A DNA stretch of 64,000 nucleotides from Notospermus geniculatus. Taxonomy: Eukaryota; Nemertea; Pilidiophora; Heteronemertea; Lineidae. The stretch is taken from contig NMRB01000062.1 of NCBI GenBank assembly GCA_002633025.1, forward strand, positions 454,784 to 518,783, given 5' to 3'. Numbering within the stretch: position 1 is the first letter of the stretch; every line of letters starts with the position of its first letter. The notes under the pieces were generated by a model, which worked only from the letters and a program-made list of their open reading frames with translations, did no database searches and was not told where the DNA came from. This document shows positions 12,101 through 22,100 of this stretch, in pieces. The translations under genes were made by a program, and so were the position numbers.

Positions 12101-15024
12101 CCAATTCTTAAGTTCCACAAATGGTGCGTTTAGAAGATACAGCCGTTTGAATTTTGGGTACTGGCTTTATCATTNTTTTATTAACAATACATGGTTATTC
12201 ATAAATAAGACGGTTCAACCTTCGACCGCCGCACTAAAACGGCGCTGTATGTTTCCACTACCGCCCCCTTAAGAACATGGATGGATGATGAAATAGCTAC
12301 ACACCTACATCAGTCAATTCAGCTGTTTCTATTCACACACCTACAACACAAATTCACCTTTTTTGCCTTGACTACTTCACATATCTTGACAATATTGCAT
12401 ATGTTCAGTACAGCTGTAGAATTGGCAAACTATGATATATCAGTACATGGTTTTTTTCGAAATATCGGTGTGCGACGTGAGGTGAGACGCTGGCGTTTGA
12501 GAACGTAGCCGGCAGAACACGCCAATACCAAGTTGCAACATGTTGAAATTAGAGAGGCAAACATACAAGAAAAGCAACAGATGAGAAGATAGGGGATGGA
12601 CCGAATTGACAAAAGGGCATACGCCCAATTCAGTTTGATGACAATTAAAAGTTTCGATACTGGCTCTGGCAACAAGGACCAAAACATATCGAAGATGAAA
12701 CAATGTCGACATTTCTTTGCCTTCAGGACCCGGTCTAGCCTTCATCGCTTATCCAGAAGGGCTTGCCCAGCTTCCCTGCCCTCAGCTATGGTCGGTTCTC
12801 TTCTTCCTTACGCTGTGTACATTGGGATTCGGAACGCAGGTAACAAATTCGCCAGTTTGCACCGTCACGCCAAAATCTTCAATTCATCGCTCTTTCACAA
12901 CGTGATGAAGGAAATAGGCTGAATAGTATCCAGATATTTAACACGACCGCCACACCAGGCCATCCACAGTGATCAGAGACTTATCTACCGGTATCTTCCT
13001 TGTTTCAGTTTGGCCACATGATGACAGTTGTGTCTGGTATCACAGACAGATTTCCACAATATTTCCAAGGAAAAAGTCGCTGGATTCTTACAGTTCACAC
13101 GATCATCGGTCTCGTAGTCGGTCTTGTATTCTGCACCCAGGTAAGGTTATTTTATTTTATTTATTTTTATTCCTTTCAATGAGAATTTGACATAGGAAGG
13201 TAACCTGAATGGTTTTCAATAGATTTGGAAGGCAGCGACACCTAATCCGTGGTGGCAAAAGGTTCTCTATTACATACCATGATTATAAAAATGAACTTTG
13301 TTTATCACCCGATGGTATTGTCGTAACGGATTAAAAGCAATCATGGTAGTAGGCTGTGAACCCCCTGGGCTGTGACACAACCCATTACCGTATTAGCCGT
13401 TGCTGAAGGGTTTCACAGCGATACAGCAAGATTTGACCTGGAAGTCATTGCCTCTGTTGAAAAAGGCCTGGGGAGAATGCGTGGGAGGATCAGGACACGC
13501 TGTGACACCAGCAGGTCCAGCCTTCACCGCCGGGTCTTTCACACCAGCCTTAGCTCTTGCATCAGTCACCCACAAACTCATAGGTCCACAAACAAGCAAC
13601 GACAGCTGTCGTACTGAGTCAATAATCAAATCAAAGCTGTGGCCAGGCTTTTCTTTCCAACTCTAAATTCGATATTGCAGTTTTTGCTCCTCTGCGGTTT
13701 TGAACAGGTAATTATAGATTATACACCCCACGCTGTGGACGCAAAACAAGAGTTGTTGATGAGGCCTGTCTGCACTATGTTTGGGGAGCTACATGTATCC
13801 TTAAAGGCAATGCCCTCTATCTTTCAGGGAGGAATGTATTATTTCCAACTGGTTGATTGGTATGGCACGCCCTTCACTTTGGTCCTAAATGCGATATTTG
13901 AAGCAATAGCGATCTCATGGATTTATGGTGAGCAAGTACTAAGAGCATTTAGTAAGAATGCCTGCTAATAGCCTTAGTGGAAGTGACCGGACTGGCCAGA
14001 TTTTAACTACCTCCTAGTATTCAGATCCAATGGTAGGCAGCCTGCCACTTTTGGACACTTGTACTAAACACTGAGGGGTGAGCTGGGGAGGTTACCGTCA
14101 CTATGGTATTGTAAGACCTCGGCCCATTAAAAAGCAACAAAAAGTTCACTTTTCCGTTTTTTGTTTGCAGGCTTAAATCAGATCTTCAAGGATATTGAGA
14201 TGATGCTGGGAAAGAAGCCTTGGGTGTCCTACAAAATTTTCTGGGGTATTATTGGCCCCATCCTCATGGTGGTAAGATCAATTACTCCCTTAGTTAAAGT
14301 TTCTTTAACGGATTCTTTGGCATTAGAGTAAGAACTCCCCATTGTAAGTTTCGACATGTATTTTGGAACCGTCTATGGATAAGACACTGACCACACGAAC
14401 AGATATGATGTGGGCTACACCTGCTGGCAGCATCCGGCACTTCTCTATAAAATCTCCGTTGTTATTCCTTTTTTAGGTGTTCTTCACGTACTCGATGACG
14501 GGATTCGTGGAACCGACCTACGGGGATTATATCTATCCACGGTGGGCGATTGCCATGGGGTGGATGGTCGCCCTAGCTTCCATGCTTCAGATACCAGGGT
14601 TTGCCATCAAAAACTTCGTGATGGCTGAGGGCCCGCTCAGAAAGGTAAGTCTTCGACAGCAGGGGAAGATGGGTACAGCTACATGAAAGTAGCTTCAAAA
14701 GAGAATTCGGGTTGTCCTTTCATCCGACTTCGGCTTCAGTTTGTTGACAATCTTGCTGGGACCATGCTCGATTCCTCGACAGCATTTGGAAACACGGTCC
14801 AATCGTTGTACTATCTTGGTATATTTTTATCGTTTTGTCCTATCAATAAATACATAAAAACATCTTATGTTTTTGTTCTTCAGCGGCTACGGACCATCCT
14901 CTCCCCCAACGAAATCTGGGGGCCACAGGTCAAGGAATATCGCGGGAAATACATGTACAAGACAAATCTTGGAGAAACTAATGAACACTACAAGCTAAAA
15001 CAGATACCAACAGAGACCTGTTGA
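3130..15024 (+). CDS. SLC6-family sodium- and chloride-dependent transporter (13 coding exons, 689 aa)
   Basis: Exons: 3130-3490, 4762-4893, 6593-6917, 7757-7889, 9451-9585, 9991-10094, 10540-10664, 12727-12839, 13009-13140, 13828-13927, 14171-14271, 14477-14644 and 14884-15024. All use GT-AG sites and the phases join without a break. The product has the family's 12 membrane segments. TM1 reads [14 protein letters not shown] (from residue 100). The large second extracellular loop has the conserved cysteine pair C205/C214 and several N-glycosylation sequons. TM6 (LQIFYS) and TM7 (INCLTS) keep the chloride-binding Gln, Ser and Asn. A Gly stands where monoamine transporters carry the TM1 Asp, so an amino-acid-type substrate (glycine/neutral amino acid branch) is inferred rather than a monoamine. 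TM8 reads LGFGTQ instead of the usual LGLDSQ, altering the Na2 site. The start is the first Met after an apparent acceptor at 3123, with A at -3; an upstream in-frame ATG at 3022 is an alternative. The substrate is unknown. Confidence 0.93.
6068..6245 (+). repeat. Interspersed repeat fragment with decayed coding frame
   Basis: This lies in intron 2 of the SLC6 gene. It stays open for about 49 codons, ending in a hydrophobic stretch ([13 protein letters not shown]) before a stop. The core 'caccctggtgttcggactcatcg' and the following 'gcgactgacgaaaacc' recur in TXNDC16-like copy A intron 13 (24697-24775), where the frame reads TLVFGLIAIWYMNYATDEN. It looks like remnants of one dispersed element or a retrocopied membrane protein; the family was not recognised. 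Confidence 0.5.
6295..6525. repeat. Imperfect inverted repeat, probable MITE
   Basis: The left end ('gttacactacctaaaaaacc') is roughly complementary to the right end ('ccccggggatttctatgtag'), with several GGG/CCC-rich internal hairpins. It lies in SLC6 intron 2 just upstream of exon 3. No coding content was seen. Confidence 0.35.
6946..7135. repeat. 23-bp minisatellite in SLC6 intron 3
   Basis: About eight head-to-tail copies of a 23-bp unit (consensus 'gttgccagcgatcatcgtac' plus 'cag') begin about 30 bases after the exon 3 donor site. The 3' copies are almost identical and the 5' copies are diverged. There are no spacers, so it is not a CRISPR array. Confidence 0.9.
9630..9855. repeat. Minisatellite with 'gatctgggtcagatcgtcaa' units
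   Basis: About nine variable copies of a 24-25 bp unit sit in SLC6 intron 5, roughly 45 bases after the exon 5 donor. Units vary at several positions (gtcaac/gtgaac, gggtc/ggcc). Confidence 0.9.
11841..12432. repeat. Direct duplication of about 165 bp flanking a contig join (N at 12175)
   Basis: The segment beginning 'cttaagaacatggatggatg' occurs at about 11847-12010 and again at 12269-12430, nearly identical. A single undetermined base (12175) lies between the copies. The arrangement, in SLC6 intron 7, is what an unresolved overlap between two contigs would give, though a real local duplication is possible. Confidence 0.7.
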
Positions 15025-15038
15025 AGAGATTTCAGTAA

Positions 15039-15044
15039 AATAAA
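15039..15044 (+). promoter_or_regulatory. Candidate polyadenylation signal of the SLC6 gene
   Basis: A canonical AATAAA lies 15 bases after the stop codon of the last SLC6 exon. No other strong candidate lies closer to the stop. Confidence 0.5.
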
Positions 15045-16514
15045 TGTACAACTTAACTTCTGTGGAGAGAACACCCTGAGTCCGGGGGACCTGTTGGGTT
15101 CAGTGAGAATTTTCCTCGGTTATAAACGTGTCCAAAGCCCCGAGACCACGGATGTGACTTGTGCATCGCAGGGTCAATTGGGGTATTGACCCCAATTTTC
15201 TAGAGGTAGCGTTTGGAATGGAAGGGACCTGTATTGAGATTTGCGAAGAGCAAAAAAGCGTAAACCCACAAACGGCGTGGAGAAGCGAACACGCCACACG
15301 GTATTTAGCTTAGCATGTTTTCCTAAGGAACATCTCCAGTAAGGTCCCAGATCCAGTTCCTTCATCGCAGTAGTTTATTACATTTGCTCAATAGTTTTTA
15401 GATCCCAAGGCAGCTAGCAACATCATCTCACTACATACTTTCCGAGTCGCAACCATCCTGAGAATCTCAAGTCATTTACGGTCGTACCCCTCCCTAATGT
15501 AACAACTGTGAGGAAGGGAGCGGTTGTGTGTCACAACATGTTATCAACAATACTGAGCGCACCGTAAATTAGATGTATGATAAAGATTTATTTACCAATA
15601 GCGTTCTTGGGAAGAATAGCATCACATCTGTAAATTAGTTTGATTTCATCAACCAGATATCCGCAGCTAATGTAAGCGTGCCCTCCGTGACAATCCAATG
15701 ATTGTTTGGTGCCCTGGACTGCAATACGGCCAAAGCAACGCAGACGGAGTCCTCTCATACGGGTGTGTCAGCCAACATGCTCGCGTTGACGATATTGGTC
15801 ACTTCGGCGGCGCTCGCGTCGCACCAGGCCATCTGACTGGCTGCTTAAGGACAATCATAATAGGGGACTGGGCTTGAGGAACTACTTTTTGCAAAGGATC
15901 AGAAGATCATACGCATCTTCTTATATAAAGAATATACAGTATAATGACTGCGCAGGGGGTTGGGTGGCTAATAATTTAAGTACGCTCATTGAAGATGGCT
16001 GTGACATGTATAGAAAACGAGCTGCATTTCATCATCGATCATCATTATCTAACGTCCTTGGGTCAGTTGTTTTGACGTATCAAGACCTACAGTCACTTTT
16101 CCCTTCGACAATACGTGGGTTTAGCGAGGGAAGGATGATTGGAACGCTTTTCAGGGCAAGATGTGGTCAGTTAGCTTCACAGACAGAGAAATCAGATGCC
16201 GAACTCTATTTCACACCAAGTTGTTGTAGGCCTACACTTCTATCTTGAAAGATACGATGGCCCACTATCAACTGAGGGTGGGGCAGACAGGCAGAGTTCA
16301 GCGTCCTCCAAAGCTGTAGGCCTACAGTCGGCGAAAACGTACCCCGGTGAAACTTGACCCAGGGGCATACTATTCCAACCTATTACCATGTATGTATCAT
16401 TCAAAATTTCATTCTCTGGACATTGAGTTGTACGGGTAGTGTTATTCAGGGTACCGGTAGGTTGTGTATTCATGCTGTATTAGACTATCAATATTGTCAA
16501 GAATTTATTATATT
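15045..16514. other. Intergenic region downstream of SLC6, no gene recognised
   Basis: Open frames up to about 120 codons occur but none resembles a known family or has flanking splice signals that build a gene. The first few hundred bases may be the transporter's 3' UTR. Confidence 0.4.
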
Positions 16515-16650
16515 CTTGACAATGGGTCATATGAATAAAGACTAGCCAATGCTTTTACTGCACATTTGTACAGCATTGACTAGTGCATATGTATTGCAAA
16601 ATTCAAGTAAAAGCATTTACTAGTCTTTATTCGTATGACCCATTGTACAT
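16512..16650. mobile_element. Palindromic MITE (family 'taaaagcatttgct')
   Basis: The left arm ('gacaatgggtcatatgaata') is complementary to the right arm ('tattcgtatgacccattgta'), with an internal 'agtaaaagcatttactagtc' portion. Related palindromes with the same internal words ('cattggacctcgctgt', 'aaaagcatttgcta', 'cataaaagcta') occur at 50845-50995 and 58386-58514. Confidence 0.65.
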
Positions 16651-17161
16651 AAAAACAACTGTGTGAAGAGGAAAAAAATACAAAAAATGAAAAAAGGCAC
16701 TTTGCAAAAAGTGTAACTTAAGGGCTGAAGTTGTGAAATTTTCCTTGTTGTTGAATTCAATACATGCATGAGAATGCCTAAAAATGAAGGCGGAGGAAAT
16801 ATCCTTCAAAGGGACAAATGTCGGGCAATTATTATTAACAGCAACCATTTCACATAGTAATAGTGTCCAATTAGGCTATCGTGTAAGATGTTAACCAGGG
16901 AAAACTTCATGGCTTCTGTCCCTTTTAAAAACGTATTAGATGTTCTCCGTATTATTAGCTTTTGCTTGTTAGATGTTGGCTTTATTGGGTGACTACAAGT
17001 GAGGCAGGTTTTCCGAGTCGACGTCATCCTGATTTGAACACTGAAGCTGTAGGCCTGGTTTGCATTCCATCTTTAAGCTGCGGATCGGACCAAATACAGT
17101 TCATTCGTACCTTGTGCCAACCAGTCAATCCAATGGCGCATTCGTGTGAGAAAACGACAGC

Positions 17162-17523
17162 CTTTCATTAGGTTTCTTTCACTAAAGACGCCCTTTAGTG
17201 AAAGAAACCTATTAGGTTTCTTTCCAAGGCTATTAGGTTTCTTTCACTAAAGACGCCCGGGAAGACCAACCGCGTAAACCCAACCCTCGCCGAACACTTA
17301 TTGAACAGGACAACAATGATTGGCTCTCGCTGAATTAACAATACCATACTCCCCCCGCCTACGGTGACAATGGCCATGAATGACCAGCTCATTGTAGAGG
17401 AGGCGGGGAGAATCATTAGGTCAGCGAGAGCCAATCATAGTTGTCCTATTCAATAAGGTGGTGGATGAGGGTTGGGCTTACCGCGCTGCGTCTTCGCGCG
17501 CGTCTTTAGTGAAAGAAACCTAT
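17162..17523. mobile_element. TIR element with ends 'taggtttctttcactaaaga', plus an adjacent mini-copy
   Basis: The inverted ends ('ttctttcactaaagacgc' and 'gcgtctttagtgaaagaaac') enclose about 300 bp, which itself contains a second, inner inverted repeat ('gacaacaatgattggctctc' against 'gagagccaatcatagttgtc'). Immediately to the left, 17165-17216 is a small perfect hairpin of the same end sequence. No transposase frame is present, so it is non-autonomous. Confidence 0.7.
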
Positions 17524-19014
17524 TGAGGGATGTGAACACACAGATCTTCAGAAATGGTTCAAGGCAGCAACCTGCCGTTGGTTACTTCAAATAGGGGTTA
17601 AGGAACTTGCTGCACCCCATTTCAGCAGGATGTTTCGAAACCTCTTAAACTTGCCGAACGAGTGGTCATTCCCAAAAGGTCAGGCAATGTTGTTTTGCTC
17701 GTTGTACATACTTATTATAAACCGGTAAAATGTTATAAAATACGTAGGCTATTTTTTGTCGGATTTTCTTTCAAGTTTCTGTGTATATGTATGCTAGGTT
17801 GTGATGTCTGCGCTGTATAGGCCTGCGTAGTTCCAGTCTTCCACGCCAAACGTTTCTTTTACGCAAGGAATCTCAATGCTGGGCGCTGTTCTACCGTGAG
17901 AATTTCGCACGAGTTGGCTCTCAATGGGCAACTCAACGAATAAGTATGGGCAGGTCTCAGCGCAAGTCCTAAGGAAACAAACACCCTTAAATTACCTCTT
18001 GAGAGCCAACTCGCACGTCGAGAAAAGTGGAGCAGTATCCCCAGAGGTGCCCAATTTACTGGAGAGCCGTTTTCCGACAAAGTTGCTCATGGGCAATTCA
18101 CCATTTTTGTTTCCTGACGGCTTAAGCTGAGACCCAAGCTCAGACCAGTAGGCTAAAACGAACAACTGCTCATGATCGAGTTGCCCATAGAGAGCAAACT
18201 CGCGCAAGAAAACTCTCCCGTGGATAGACGCCTTTGAGGATGATCAGCTCTTCTTGACGCCGTGTCTGTCACAGTAGGCTGTGCATTTCGGCTCAAGAAG
18301 TTGGCGACATTCAGATGTGACCAATATTTTAACTCTTTGGGAAGTCCGTCGAGGGTATTATGACGACAATGGTCCAGTGCACAGTGCACGCACCTACATC
18401 TTATTCCCTGAGCGGACTTTCCAGACGGGTCTTTGGATTTTGAGCCATGTGTTGGTTGTGTACCGGTGTACATGTACATATTCGTTTCTAATAAAAGATA
18501 GAACCCCACATCATTGTTGACTTGTGCTTGACGTGTCCTGTATCGTAAGGGAGAAACGAGTTGGCGATAAGCCCGTTCGCCTTGCCACGGTGTAATCATC
18601 CGACCAAGGAAGAGTGCAGCTCATCGTCACTTTGAGTAGGCCTATCTTCAGTGTAGTGAGGTACTACTAACGCAGCAAAGTCTCTTGTTATGTGCGTATT
18701 TTTTCATTCTTCAAAGAACCAACTAGCCCCCTCCCGCCCTCATGATCGAGTGTGTGCATGCGCTCTCTGGTGGCAACATACAGATACGTGGTCCCATGCT
18801 ACTCACACAATGCTACCCTTCACCCATGTCCAAAATAAATGAATCACGACTCAACCCTATAGATTGAAAGACTAGGATTCCTAGTCGAATAAATTTTAAT
18901 TCATGGCTTCTACACGGAAATTTTCATTTGTAAAACAAAAGACTAAATCAATACGATGTACCTGGCCTTATCATAGACACAATTTTACTTCCCGATACAA
19001 CAGGTGATGAATGA
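17524..19014. other. Intergenic region with one palindromic element
   Basis: About 17880-18225 carries inverted copies of 'gagttggctctcaatgggca'-type sequence, related to the palindrome at 42883-43025 and to intron sequence near 34650 and 39730. The rest, including a 148-codon open frame on the minus strand at 18153-18599, shows no recognisable protein. Confidence 0.45.
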
Positions 19015-19167
19015 ATGAAGGGTGCTTTTATCATCAACAGCATGTCGTCATGGTACATATGCAAATCCCGTTGTCAAAGACACCTGTTCACGGGATCACA
19101 GCATTCTAGTGCCGAACGTGGCTTTGATACATCCACGTGTTGCTGTGTTTCCATTTGTTCGGCTAAC

Positions 19168-22100
19168 ATGCTGCTCGTTTTCTGTGCCTTATTCCTGATT
19201 TTTCGCTTCTCGATAGCTTCTTTGGAAAGTTATGATATCAAGACCGTCAAGATTTTGAATGAGGAGAATTTCGATGAGTTTATATCCCACTCACGGATGA
19301 GACTTGTGGTCTTTCATGAAAGGATTCCAGATGGTGAACAGCAGAGCAACATTGAAGGTATTTTTTCATCTTTCAATCGCTCCTGTTACAAAATGCAGAC
19401 AAAGCCAATGAATTTTAAATCGTTTCCACTAGAATTTGCATCAGTGTGTGAGATTTTTTCAAACGTTACGTTTAGAATAATGCCCTGTCCACTCTGATGA
19501 TATTGAAGCATATTGATTGAGAATGCATAACAGCTCAATACACCGCGACAATGCAAGCGTTGAAGAAGAGTGATTCCTTTGTCCTGACATATGAATTTGC
19601 GGCATTTTTCTGAGTGATTTTTCTGAACTACATGTATCTATCCCTGTATCATCGGCCTTTTTCAGACGACTTCGCGCCTATTCGTGAAAAGCATTTCATT
19701 CCACTCTATGAGAAGTCTGCCACGTATGTTGCCACCTTCGGAATTAAAGTTGGCATTGTAAGTAACTCGGCGGTGTATTTGTAGGCCCTAAGTTCTCTGG
19801 TATTATATTTTGGCCCAAGGTTCGTTTTTAATTCAATAAACATGTCGATATTGAAGATATCAGAATTGAGGATTTCCATTCCAAGGACTTTCCCGCTGGT
19901 ACACGGCGTCCGCAGCCTGCAGGGACCTTATTCACAAATCCCTTTTGTCAGGCTGACAGTGAACAATAGGGTGCCCGCAAAAGGACAATACACACCTTCG
20001 TAAAGTTACGGGGCCTTTGAAATGGCCACCTCGTAACGTTTCGGGGGCGATTCGTAAATAAAATAGGGAGTTTTCGCAAAGCCCCCGAAACGCCAACGCG
20101 AATAATGTCTATCCTTTTTTCGGTGATCTCTTCTTGTCATCGAATAATGGGTTTGGCGTTCGCGTTGGCGTTTCTGGGGCTTTGCGAAAACTCCCTAAAT
20201 AAGGTCCGGTTTGATAGAATCTAATGCCCCTCTCTCCCGTCTTCCTGATGTCTCGGCATTGTTTGTCACAGGATTAAGGGTCATGGTCTAGAGTTCTATT
20301 GAATGGTGCCGCTTAATCGGTAAATGTATTGTTGGGGGACATCAATATCGGGGACATCAGATTCTCTTACACCGGCAGCCTCGTTATTCCCCACACAGTA
20401 AAGTGGTCAATCGATTTGACCGATGAACTCGAGTCTTGATAAACAACCTAGTATAAACTCATCCACCTGACGATTCTCTTGATCGGTTGGACCATCCGCT
20501 GATTTTCTCACGATGACACGAGTCGTCATGTCTTGATGACCATGGGAACATTCGAAGATGATAAACAGAAAGTCAATTTCCAGAATCTTAGCAAATTTTC
20601 GACCCCCAACCGGGGTCTTCTTCAGGCTGGCACTTTCAAGTCGAGCTACAACACTTCTGGCAGCTCGACTTGAAAGTGGCAGCCTGAAGAAGACCCCGAT
20701 TGGGGTCGAAAATTTGCTAAGATTCTGGAAATTGACTTCCTGTTTATCATCATTTTATGTGTCAATTTTTTGCTCTCTCTTTATCCGGAACATTCGAAGA
20801 CATAATAGGGCCTAATAACAGTTTCCAGCAATAAGCTGATCTTTGTTTCGTAGGTCGACTGCACGAAGACACCAAAAGTTGGAAAATGTGGCAAAAATGT
20901 TGATGATAACATTAGATATGCCTACGGTTACAAGCAAGTATCACACGTAAACGAATTGGTAGTGCCTAGGGATAACTGGGCCAGGGGAAACTTCGTCACA
21001 CGCTTCCACACACTGCGAGGCTTGAGTCACAGCAGCCTGTGATTTAGAATCTTCGCTACGAATTTTTCGATTCGTCAATCAGACATGCAGTCATAATGTA
21101 ACGGTATAGCGGCCGCCATAATACCAATTCTTCTGTAGAATTCGAATTGATTCCAAACGACGGAAGGGACTACAGTAAGTCTTTCAAATTGTGTTTCAGA
21201 AACAAGAAGGCTGCTCTCAAACTCGCCTTCGAAAATCTTTTCGACAACCACACTATGATAGGGAGTCTTCTCCAGTAAGCTTTCGATTGATGTATTTGTG
21301 ATTGGTGATTTGCCTATATAGGCCTCTATCTTGGAGGAACTGTAGGCCTACTTGTTCACGTTTGATGAACTGACTTTAGGCCTATTTGCATTCTCCACAC
21401 ACCGCCGCTAGGTTACGCCACTCGTCCGTGGACCCCACCCATCATGTTGCAGGGGTGGAGCAATCTAAACCGAATCTGAACCAAACCGAAGGCGGCCCAG
21501 ATTGGCCTATTCGTTGATTCAACTACTTGTATGGTTTCATCAGAGTGATCTGGTATCAATTCAACAATTCTGCAATGCACAGGAAGAATTCTCTTTCCAG
21601 TTTGAACATCATCAGTGAGATTCCCGTCATCAACAAGGAGGAAAAAATGGAACGGAGAGTGATGAAGCCAAATAAGGGCAAGAAAGACGTCCTGTTTGGA
21701 TACTTTCAGTTCCTTGGCGACGAACGTAAGTGCTGAGAGCTCATTTTAATTGCCGACGAAATCGGCGTGTCAATGAGAAATTGTTATGATGCATTGCTTT
21801 GCGGTTTCACCATGGACTTCCGAAGTATTCGTAGGACTTGTCACAAATTCCACTCACAACAAGATAACAAGTTCTGTTCAAGAAACCATCTACGACAAGT
21901 GTAGAGGAACCGAGGGCAGACAGGACAGGGCATTCAAACCTACTGACACTCTGCTGTAACAGTAACATCTAGAACTCGTTTACTTGCAGCTCACAGGCTA
22001 TTTGTAGAAGAGGCCTACTCCTATCTGGACGATTTTGCATACGTGATTTTCACAGATAGAGAAAGCTTTGAAAAAACCAGGTAAGTATTAAAAGCGGACC

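Noticed and set aside
3130-15024. Monoamine (serotonin/dopamine) transporter identity for the SLC6 gene
   Set aside because: The TM1 Asp that binds the amine is Gly here (SVGLGN), which argues for an amino-acid-type substrate.
18153-18599. 148-codon minus-strand frame
   Set aside because: No domain, no splice context, and the start overlaps a palindromic repeat.
21544-21600. Earlier start for exon 5 of TXNDC16-like copy A
   Set aside because: An acceptor at 21543 keeps the frame, but copy B has an in-frame stop in the corresponding stretch and both copies share a better acceptor ('ctctttccag' / 'tctcttcag') giving aligned exons of 125 nt each.
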